DNA from: Chara braunii
Lineage: Eukaryota > Streptophyta > Charophyceae > Charales > Characeae
NCBI GenBank assembly: GCA_003427395.1
Contig: BFEA01000112.1
Coordinates: 2,359,353-2,397,911 of the forward strand
DNA length: 38,559 nucleotides
Reading direction: 5' to 3'
A model generated the notes under the pieces. The model was not told the DNA's origin and did not search any database. It saw only the letters and a program-made list of their open reading frames with translations. Shown here piece after piece: positions 31,386-38,133 of this stretch; position 1 is the first letter of the stretch, and each line of letters begins with the position of its first letter. The position numbers and the translations under genes were made by a program.

Positions 31386-31586
31386 CTAGTCACTTCCCTC
31401 ACTACCTTCTGCGTCACTTCCCGGCTCACTTTCCTCACTACTATCCCTGTCTCCTCCCGAGTTCCTCTCCTCCTCCGATCCCTCCCTCTCCTCACTAGAA
31501 TCCTCGTTCGCACCTTCCCCCTCCGATTCCTCACTGGTCACCGTCCACCAAGAATCCCTCAGTTTCTTCTCCTCACTGGCAGCCAA
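31386..31586 (-). CDS. Unknown acidic Ser/Glu/Asp-rich small ORF (s5)
   Basis: About 66 residues, dominated by S, E, D and G after KKLRDSWWTVTSEE. There is no ATG in frame: the first codon of the open stretch overlapping the previous ORF is TTG (31586), within ATTGG, where a single base difference would create ATGG. Such acidic tails occur in histone-binding or phosphorylated proteins, but no function can be assigned. It sits 19 nt before gag. Confidence 0.4.
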   Translation of the reverse strand: MAASEEKKLRDSWWTVTSEESEGEGANEDSSEEREGSEEERNSGGDRDSSEESEPGSDAEGSEGSD

Positions 31587-32092
31587 TGCAAGATTCTAGG
31601 TCCGAGATGCCCCTAACCCCCTCTCGCGCACATCTCTTAATCAAATCCCTGTCCACATCCCCTGGCTGTCCGGAGAATAGAGGTTTGATGAATTCCCCAA
31701 CGCGTGCCCACCACTCAAAGTCGGTGGCTTCTCTCGACTCCCAGCACTGGGTGAATAGCTCGTGGCCTCCGTTTTCTCCCAGAGGGAATTTTTCTATCAC
31801 TTGACCCCTCAATCGGACTTTCCTCGCGGTCTCGTCGTCCTCATAGAGTAGCCGATAGGCCCATGTAGGGATACGCGAAGTTCTTCTGTGGGCTGCCCTC
31901 AGAACCTCTTCCCTCCCTCGGTATTCTACCTTATCAATTACAGGTCCCCCGGTACCAACCCTTTTCAACCTCCGCACTCGTTCTAGGGCTTTTTCGGCGA
32001 CGCCCAGAGGGTCTTTTCCTTCCGCTAATTCAGTTGCGAAGACTAGCTGGGCGTCAGGGGACAAAAAGATTCCGCTTTTCTAGTACAGCCAT
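31573..32092 (-). pseudogene. Unknown ORF (s4), ~170 codons, with one frame break
   Basis: The main open part reads LSPDAQLVFATELAEGKDPL, then YRGREEVLRAAHRR, IPTWAYRLLYEDDETARK, FEWWARVGEFIKPLF and KRCAREGVRGISDL, ending TGA 31573-31575. There is no ATG in this frame. An ATG at 32090-32092 opens the neighbouring frame and would join it if one T were lost from the T5 run near 32070, so a 1-nt indel is likely. It overlaps s3 by ~50 nt. Trp/Arg/Glu-rich; no family recognised. Confidence 0.5.
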
Positions 32093-32267
32093 TCTCATCG
32101 GAGGCTACTGAGAACCTGACCACCGTCTCCTGCTCGTAAATCTCAAAGAACTCGGTAGTCACATCGCCTTCTCCTCTAATCCTAAGGAGAGTCACTCCAT
32201 ATTTTCCGGCCCACGTAAAAACCCTTTCTATGGTGTCGTAAGGGTCCCCCCTTTCGTATCTAATCAT
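32043..32267 (-). CDS. Unknown small ORF (s3), 74 residues
   Basis: It starts at ATG 32265-32267, eight nt after the stop of s2, and ends at TAG 32043-32045. Sequence features are MIRYERGDPYDTIERVFTW and EFFEIYEQETVVRFSVASDE, suggesting a small beta-rich fold. An in-frame upstream extension exists but overlaps s2; the ATG next to the s2 stop is preferred because the neighbours use the same close packing. No family recognised. Confidence 0.5.
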   Translation of the reverse strand: MIRYERGDPYDTIERVFTWAGKYGVTLLRIRGEGDVTTEFFEIYEQETVVRFSVASDENGCTRKAESFCPLTPS

Positions 32268-32275
32268 AGGGGTTC

Positions 32276-32752
32276 TCACCTCACGCCTGCTAACCGCTCG
32301 GCGGCTTCGACCAAAGAGTCTTCGCACCTAGCTCGACCTGCCTCCCTTTCCCTTCTCAGGGTCTGGCGCAAAGCCTCCTCGTATTCCCCCGTTCTATCCC
32401 AGAACCGGGTTTCCACGAGGTGTGTCCTCGACATCAGCGGCGTACCTAGGCACCTAGAGTCTTCTTCGAATTTTCTTTCTACTTCTAGCAAGGGCTCCTT
32501 CCAAGCCCTCGAGAATCGCACGCCGCTTGCGTCTCTAATGCGGACTGAAAAGGTCGCTAGCACGGTCCAGCTTCTCCTTTTCCACAAGGCCAATCGTCGG
32601 ACTTCCACTAGAAATTCCGTCTCGGCACGGGCCACTCGGTCCCCTTCCAAATCCGGGTTAAGCTCGGCACTCCCCTCGATCCTAACCTCGGTTCCGTCTT
32701 CGTAGGTCTCTAGTTCCCAGCGAATCCTGTTTGAGACGAAAGAGGCTCTCAT
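32276..32752 (-). CDS. Unknown ORF (s2), 158 residues, intact
   Basis: It starts at ATG 32750-32752, four nt after the stop of s1, and ends at TGA 32276-32278. Charged (Arg/Glu), with one run of beta-like sequence (TEFLVEVRRLALWKRRSW, then VLATFSVRIRD) and a helical Arg/Glu-rich C-terminus (YEEALRQTLRREREAG). No catalytic motif, signal peptide or membrane segment. One of the few uninterrupted frames of the array. Confidence 0.55.
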   Translation of the reverse strand: MRASFVSNRIRWELETYEDGTEVRIEGSAELNPDLEGDRVARAETEFLVEVRRLALWKRRSWTVLATFSVRIRDASGVRFSRAWKEPLLEVERKFEEDSRCLGTPLMSRTHLVETRFWDRTGEYEEALRQTLRREREAGRARCEDSLVEAAERLAGVR

Positions 32753-32756
32753 CCCC

Positions 32757-32945
32757 TTACCCCGAGAGAAGGTCTATCGTGACCTCGTCGAGGATTGCGA
32801 TCGTGGCCGTCTCTAGTAGCTTGATCCTTGCCAAGGACGCGGGCCTAGCCCTTCTTTCTTCTTCCCATCATAGAGCAAGGATCCACTGCACTTCTTCCCT
32901 CACCCTATCCAACCCCACAAGCTCTTCAAGGTCCGGCTCGGTCAT
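32757..32945 (-). pseudogene. Unknown small ORF (s1), ~62 codons with one internal TGA
   Basis: It starts at ATG 32943-32945, overlapping the end of U4 by 20 nt, and runs to TAA 32757-32759. It begins MTEPDLEELVGLDRVREEV, is interrupted by TGA 32868-32870, and resumes WEEERRARPASLARIKLLE, finishing AILDEVTIDLLSG. It is strongly helical and charged. The stop is compatible with a CGA-to-TGA change. No family recognised. Confidence 0.45.
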
Positions 32946-33684
32946 CCCCTAGCTTTCGTCGACGACAGGCAATAGCTACCCGAATCAAGTCTGAGGGGTC
33001 TAACCCCGCTAGCTCTCCCTCGCAGATCTTACCTAAGTATCTCCACGATATCTTAGATTCTCTTGCGTGTCGACCCCACCCCTCAAAAGCGTAACCCAGG
33101 TCCTCTAGAGTCGACCAATCGTCTCTATAAGGATCCCGGAAACACCAAGTCAACAAGGTGTGAAGGTCTGATCCCGTGAACCTGAACTGTCTTAGGATGG
33201 AAACCCTTCTTCCTACCGCCCTTTTCACAGCTTCAGAGGGGTAAACCCTCTCAAAAATGAAACGGGGGACCTCCAAAGGCTCGCTTGAGAGGAACCGCGG
33301 TATCTCTTCCCAACCCCCGTAGGTCACTAGATATTCCTCTTCGCACCCTTCGTGAGGTCTCAACTCCTCTACTAACTCCCCTAGCCGGACCCTCACGGCT
33401 TTAGCGTCCCAGAGAGGGTCCTGCCCAGTCCGTAGGCTACGTGCTATCTCTACAAAGCCTTCTTTCGAAAGGAATACCCTGGCTTCTCCAACCACGACCT
33501 GTCCCTGGCGACTCACTGTGAAGCATACGAACGCTTTTCCTCGTCGGGTCCCCCCCTCCTCTCGTAGGAGAGTCTTAGCTGGCTTGGCCAGCCGGGCCCT
33601 AGGCAGAGTGATTCTAATAACCTCCCCGGTATCCTCTACGGGCTCTATGGACGCCCAGAGAGTCCTGGGAATCTTCCTTATCAT
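32926..33684 (-). CDS. Unknown protein U4, 252 residues, fourth member of a tandem paralogous family
   Basis: ATG 33682-33684 overlaps the U3 stop as ATGA; the frame is intact to TGA 32926-32928. Family blocks include ARVFLSKEGFVEIARSL, RTGQDPLWDAKA, EEIPRFLSSEPLEVPRFIF, RRVSILRQFRFTGSDLHTL and LTWCFRD. They align in order with VYLSKEEWVEYVTHLVLG, EEYPRATGCVRAIFPSFVF and RSLHWYYTYYVE of U1 and with the equivalents in U2 and U3. U4 diverges at its C-terminus (Trp/Arg-rich). No catalytic signature is visible and I know no matching family. Confidence 0.6.
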   Translation of the reverse strand: MIRKIPRTLWASIEPVEDTGEVIRITLPRARLAKPAKTLLREEGGTRRGKAFVCFTVSRQGQVVVGEARVFLSKEGFVEIARSLRTGQDPLWDAKAVRVRLGELVEELRPHEGCEEEYLVTYGGWEEIPRFLSSEPLEVPRFIFERVYPSEAVKRAVGRRVSILRQFRFTGSDLHTLLTWCFRDPYRDDWSTLEDLGYAFEGWGRHARESKISWRYLGKICEGELAGLDPSDLIRVAIACRRRKLGDDRAGP

Positions 33685-34409
33685 CGGCCTTCGAAACCCC
33701 TCCGGTTAGCCACCTGCTCCTCTCCGAAGAAGCGAGCGTACGGAACGTCCACGACGAGGGATCGGAGTCCCTCAAACTCCCTCGATCTTCCAAATATGGT
33801 GGATAGCTCATTCCTTGGGGGAATCCCCACGTCCGCGCACCGAGTATAAAGCCAGAACAAACCCCTAGCCTGCACCCCGGACTCTCGAGTCGCTCTAAGC
33901 ACTGCTACTACTCCCTCTTTCGGGTCCCTTAGGAACGAACTGGCCACGAACTGGGGCAAGTTAGCGTGAAGGACCCCAGAAGCGCGAGGGACCTCTCCGG
34001 GCTCGGCGAAGGAAACTAGGGACCACGACTCGAAAGTCCCCTCCTCGTAGTCTTTTAACACCAGGTTGTTTGCCAACAGCCTGGCGGACTCTCGGTACTC
34101 AAAGTGCGTAAGCTGCCCGGTCACTAACCCTCTCCAAACTTCGGTCCACCTCTCTTCGTCGAAAAAAATGGTTGCTCGGATCTCTAGGAAACGACCGATG
34201 TTGGGTGGACCTTCTCTTTCCACACCCTCCTTCCAAGTGAGTCTTCACGCTCGGACCCACACGTAGGCTCCTTCTCTGATCAATCCCCCCTTCTCAACGC
34301 TCATCCAATAAGGAGTCACTTGAGGGTCTCTTGGAATTAAAACCTTCCTAGCATCACTGGCCTCTATCGATTCTACCACCCCGTCTTCATTGAGCACAAA
34401 CTTCACCAT
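33681..34409 (-). pseudogene. Unknown protein U3, third tandem paralogue, one internal TGA
   Basis: ATG 34407-34409 begins MVKFVLNEDGVVESIEASD, overlapping the end of U2 by 23 nt. TGA 34245-34247 interrupts (GAYVWVRA, stop, RLTWKEGVEREG). Family blocks: ATIFFDEERWTEVWRGLVTG, LPQFVASSFLRDPKEG, VVAVLRATRESGVQARGLFW, LYTRCADVGIPPRNELSTIF and GRSREFEG. It ends in TGA overlapping the U4 start (ATGA at 33681-33684). Length 242 codons, close to its neighbours. The G-I-P-P-R motif is shared with U2. Confidence 0.6.
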
Positions 34410-35073
34410 CTGCTATCGTCGTCCTAAAGACCCACCTGTGATAATCTTCCGGAGAGAAAGTATAGGTCTTCTCTAGAGAACCCAATCTTCAGAAAATACC
34501 CCGGAGTTTCCTGCGTGGCGGGATACCTTGATCGATGCAGTGCGTATAGAAAATCCACAGGGCCCAAAAGGTAATGCCCAAGCTCCTACCCCTTTCTAGA
34601 AGACACACTATCTTTCCCTCATTTGCCCTAAGGAACAGGTAAGACGGCACCCTCAGAGTTAAGGGATAACTCGACCTTGGAAGCTCTTCTTCCCTCGCGA
34701 ACCTCTCCTTTTCCACGGGTACGAATGCAAATCGTTCTCGAACCTTGCTTATCCATTCTCTTCTTACTTCCCTCGCTTCTCTCAACAATTTCTCCAGCCC
34801 ACTCCCTTGTCCCAGAACCAGGGGTACAACAAGCTTCGCCCAGGCTTCCGGTGCTACGAAAATAACCGTGGTCACTTCAAGGCTCTGTCCAACACCTTGG
34901 CCTTCTACTTCCTTGGACTCCACCCACACAAATTCCCCACTGACCGTGAACCGGCCCTCTTCTACCCTTTCCCAATCAGGGACTTTCCCGCTGCTAGGCA
35001 TCAGCCTAAGGGCCTTACGGTCTTCTAATGGGGACTCTAAGAAGCATCCTCGCCTTTTATCATGGAACACCAT
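34387..35073 (-). pseudogene. Unknown protein U2, second tandem paralogue, one internal TGA
   Basis: ATG 35071-35073 begins MVFHDKRRGCFLESPLED, four nt after the U1 stop. Family blocks: GEFVWVESKEV, VIFVAPEAWAKLVVPLVLGQ, LPRSSYPLTLRVPSYLFLR, FWALWIFYTHCIDQGIPPRR and KLRGIF. TGA 34489-34491 interrupts; the same frame continues RLGSLEKTYTFSPEDYHRW to TGA 34387-34389, inside the U3 start. Length 228 codons. Confidence 0.6.
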
Positions 35074-35077
35074 TCAT

Positions 35078-35821
35078 CTAGAAGATTCTCTGCGGCACCC
35101 CGAAGACCCTTTGGTAACCGTAGTCTCTTCCTCCCTCGCGGTCCCGCGTGGACTCTCTAAAAATCCCGGCACGAATCCTACAAGCCTTGATCCCGTACGG
35201 CACCGGGTTTTCTACGTAGTAGGTGTAGTACCAATGGAGTGACCTAACAGAGAGCTCCCACCCCCTTTCCCGCACTATGGACCGCACTACCCTGACATAC
35301 CGTTCCTCCTTCCCGCTCACCCTTCGGAAAACAAATGATGGGAATATGGCCCTGACGCACCCTGTGGCACGGGGGTACTCCTCGTCTCGCGCGCAGGTCA
35401 CCCTCACCTCGACGGGTGGGCAGTGTCTAAGGGGGTCAGCCTCAAAGATCTGCCTCAAAATCGGCCCTGCTCGTGCCTCCCAGTGATCCGCACGGTACCA
35501 CCCCAGGACCAAATGTGTGACGTACTCGACCCACTCTTCCTTACTCAAGTAGACAGTTCCTTCCGCACGGATCACTGTTCACCTGAGTCTCTTCTTGTTC
35601 TGGGGCCTGTTCCGGGACCACCTGTCCCCCTCCCAGGTTCCTACCGCGAAACGAGCCAAAAGAAAAACCCCTCTCTCTAGCTCTACCCCCCTCTCGCGAC
35701 TGGCTAAATACCGCTCCGTGCGGTGGTCTAAGGGGACGCTAAAGCACTCTCGGTCTTTGCTTAAATCAGCCTTCTCTATCCGAACCCCTTCTTCCTCAGC
35801 ACCCTCTATGATTCTAACCAT
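35078..35821 (-). pseudogene. Unknown protein U1, first tandem paralogue, one internal TGA
   Basis: ATG 35819-35821 begins MVRIIEGAEEEGVRIEKAD, overlapping the D2 stop by 8 nt. TGA 35579-35581 interrupts between NKKRLR and TVIRAEGTVYLSKEEW. Family blocks: VYLSKEEWVEYVTHLVLG, RDEEYPRATGCVRAIFPSFV, RRVSGKEERYVRVVRSIV, RSLHWYYTYYVENPVPYGI and AGIFRESTRD. It ends at TAG 35078-35080. Length 247 codons. U1-U4 share order, length and the MV or MI start, so they arose by tandem duplication of one gene. Confidence 0.6.
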
Positions 35822-36179
35822 CCCCTAGGACTATCTCCTCGATGATTTGAACTAGCGCTCTCCACTTGTCTCACCCGTCCAGAAAGGCGTCCAGAATAGT
35901 GGGGACTGGCCTACCCNCTCGCGGATACGTCCTACACCCCAACGAGTAGAAAAAGTTAATTTCGTAAGCCCCCAGCAGCTGCCTCTCAAGCTGCNCGTGA
36001 CCGATCGCCTCCTCCCAGCTATCCAAATATCTTGCCGCTCTATCTACACCCTCTTCCACGTACAAGGCTATGTCGAAGTGCCCGGTCCACCAGTAGAAGG
36101 TATAGCACCAAACATCCACCCCGCCTATATCACCTACACTAATCCCTGCGGGTTCAAACTCCAAAGGCCTCAAGCTCAT
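35814..36179 (-). pseudogene. Unknown protein D2, tandem paralogue of D1, one internal TGA
   Basis: ATG 36177-36179 overlaps the D1 stop as ATGA. It begins MSLRPLEFEPAGISV (D1: MSLEATPEWISV), then VDVWCYTFYWWTGHFDIALY, VEEG, SWEEAIGH, FFYSLGCRTYPR, GRPVPTILDAFLDG. TGA 35871-35873 interrupts; the same frame continues DKWRALVQIIEEIVLGDG to TAG 35814-35816, parallel to DGWKVLVEIVKRMV of D1. 121 codons. Trp/Tyr/Gly-rich and globular-looking; no family recognised. Confidence 0.6.
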
Positions 36180-36535
36180 GGGTCCGCCGCTCTCACCATA
36201 CGCTTCACTATCTCCACTAGCACTTTCCATCCATCCGATCCATCAAGATAAGCGCCCGGGATCACCGGCGCCGGGCGACCACCTCTTGGGTAGGTTCCAT
36301 ATCCTAAAGAGTAGAAATACTTGAACCCGTAACCCCTCAATTCTCCTCGCGAACAGCGGGAGTGACCTATCGCCTTTTCCCACCCTCGAAGGAAGTCCTC
36401 TCCTTGATCCTGACCCTCCTCTACATAGACACCTACATCAAAGTCCCCAGTCCATAGTCTAAAGGAGTAACACCACACATCAACACTTCCGTGTGTACAC
36501 ACACTAATCCATTCGGGAGTGGCTTCTAGGCTCAT
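36176..36535 (-). CDS. Unknown protein D1, 119 residues, intact
   Basis: ATG 36533-36535 to TGA 36176-36178. Conserved with D2: VDVWCYSFRLWTGDFDVGVY, VEEGQDQGEDFLRGWEKAIG, YFYSLGYGTYPRGGRPAP and AYLDGSDGWKVLVEIVKRMV. The unusual aromatic content (C-Y-x-F, W-T-G, Y-F-Y-S-L-G) suggests a compact domain with two pseudo-repeats. No signal peptide or membrane segment. First of the well-defined ORFs in the array. Confidence 0.6.
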   Translation of the reverse strand: MSLEATPEWISVCTHGSVDVWCYSFRLWTGDFDVGVYVEEGQDQGEDFLRGWEKAIGHSRCSRGELRGYGFKYFYSLGYGTYPRGGRPAPVIPGAYLDGSDGWKVLVEIVKRMVRAADP

Positions 36536-36539
36536 ACAG

Positions 36540-37139
36540 TATAATCAAAGAAAAATTTCCTAAGTTCCTATTTCCTTTTGGCCACTCGAGAGACCACCTC
36601 TATCCCGCAAGGAGAAGAAACCTGTGAGCTCAGAAGGATCAAATGGACCAGAGAAGGAACGTTGTCTCACTCGGCTACCTTCCTGTCCTCCCCCGCTGAG
36701 AAACTCCTCCCCACTCCCAGCCTAGAGACTATCCGCGGACACAGGTTATCCCCGAGGAAGGGTGGCAACCCCCTCCCCGGAGTCGGACCGAAATCACACA
36801 CCCGCGCCCTATGTCCCCCGTTGAACCGGCCTCTAGTCCTAATTAGCCTATCCGGTACCACGCCTCTACTCGGCCCACCTCAAGCGTGGAATTACCCGGG
36901 TCCCAGGACAAAATCCACCTATGTATCGGAAATCGCTAGCCTATCTACTCCCTCCCCATTCTCCTCATCGTGAACTCTTCGCACTTCGTTCTCTTCTTCC
37001 TTTTACTCCTCCTGCTGCCTCTTTTATCTCTTGGAATCACTAGAAAAAAATCGGGAGATTTGGAAAAAAAGGGTGGGAAGAGCGGAGTTTTAGGAAGAGG
37101 CTCTCAGGTGAGGTTGATAAGTATACGTACCTTGGGCCT
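36540..37139 (-). other. Leader region between the first ORF and D1, with a candidate 91-nt intron at 37040-37130
   Basis: There is no convincing ORF. On the coding strand CCCAAG|GTACGT at 37130 is a near-ideal 5' splice site, and TTTTTTTCTAG|TG ending at 37040 is a good 3' splice site after a pyrimidine tract, giving a 91-nt intron. It lies just 3' of the TGA that ends the leader ORF. A 65-residue frame at 36667-36861 starts with GTG and looks incidental. Confidence 0.35.
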
Positions 37140-37538
37140 TCAATACTCGTTATCGTAGTCCCAATAATCCCCTAGTTCCGAGTCCGAGAAATTGGCTAGA
37201 CACTGGTCCACCCAGGGGTCGGCCTCCGATCCCTCGTCCAAGGCCCCCCAAGTACCCCCCTCTTCTTAAATGTCCTCGCTATGATGATTAGGTATCTCCC
37301 TTTCTCCCCCTTGCCCCTGTACCCGTAGCACAACTCTCCTCTCCCCCAAGTCCCGAACTGGTGCCGTTTGAGAGTCTCGCTCCCTTGCGGAAATTGGAAC
37401 CGTTGTCAGCCCCCGCGGATCGAGAATCGAAACCCCTAACCCCTCTCTAGACACAATCTCTCTTGCGGGACTTCGTCCCTGGGCAGGTGCCCTCCACAAC
37501 CCGTGTGGATCAAGAACACTTGGTGACCCCCTCGGATC
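37140..37538 (-). pseudogene. Possible leader ORF with one internal TAA
   Basis: The frame is open from 37538 (after TGA 37539-37541) to TAA 37266-37268 and, in the same frame, on to TGA 37140-37142. It reads VLDPHGLWRAPAQGRSPARE, VSILDPRGLTTVP and ERRVVLRVQGQGGEREIP; after the TAA comes WGALDEGSEADPWVDQCLAN and ELGDYWDYDNEY. The acidic Trp/Tyr end looks protein-like. No ATG is in frame, so the start is unknown (an upstream exon or a lost start). Confidence 0.35.
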
Positions 37539-37546
37539 TCAAATAG

Positions 37547-38111
37547 ACAGCGCTACCGGCCCCTTTCGGACCCCTCTCCCCACTCCCTCTCTTCCTCTCT
37601 CTCTCTCTCCCCCTCGAGCAGACCCCCTTATACTATTTCCCCGAACTGTTCTTCTCCCTCCCCTTTCATTGTTCTTCACCCTCATTCAGACCCCTTAGGC
37701 AAACTGTGCACCCCCTTAGTTTTTCAAGTTTTAGAAATAAACAAGCGCAAAAACCAAGCACACGAAAAGGAACTGACCTGTTTTTACCCCTCGAAGGCCG
37801 GAAGTGGGAGCCGAGATCGCAAGCGGGCCGGAGCGGACATGCAAAAAGAACAAGGGAGACAAGCCCCAACGCCCGAAAACCCCTCGCCCCCGCAAACCCC
37901 AACAACAAAAACCCCACCCCAATAAACCCCTTGCCGACGTCGCTTGAGAAGAGACTCGATCACCGTGAAGAAACCGCTTGAAGACACGTGCCGAAGAACT
38001 TTGACGCCGAAATTCTGAAGAATGCCCCAAACTCCCTTCACCGCTGCCTGTCACGCTCGTCCTCCCTCACCCCGTAGTTGTTGAGCCGGCCGCGGCCGCG
38101 GGAGAATGCTC
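37547..38111 (-). other. 5' untranslated leader of the giant element
   Basis: It lies between the primer-binding site and the first possible ORF. It has a GA-rich microsatellite on the coding strand (37585-37612) and no recognisable gene. Packaging or dimerisation signals are expected here by analogy with other LTR elements, but none can be identified. Confidence 0.4.
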
Positions 38112-38130
38112 ATCCCCGGCAACAGCGCCA
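38112..38130 (-). promoter_or_regulatory. Primer-binding site complementary to tRNA-Asp
   Basis: On the coding strand this reads TGGCGCTGTTGCCGGGGAT, three nt inside the LTR edge. The 3' end of plant tRNA-Asp (…CCCCGGCAACGGCGCCA) is complementary to TGGCGCCGTTGCCGGGGA, so only one base differs (T for C at position 7). Athila/Tat-type plant elements are known to use this tRNA (family knowledge). It fixes the 5' LTR inner edge at 38134. Confidence 0.85.
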
Positions 38131-38133
38131 CTT

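Noticed and set aside
31573-36535. Treating the pre-gag ORFs as one giant frame broken by decay
   Set aside because: Each ORF begins with ATG at or beside the previous stop and the paralogues restart at the same homologous position, which random frameshifts would not produce; kept as an alternative to test.
36667-36861. A 65-codon minus-strand frame between the leader ORF and D1
   Set aside because: Starts with GTG, Arg/Gly/Pro-rich, not linked to its neighbours by the stop/start pattern of the other ORFs.
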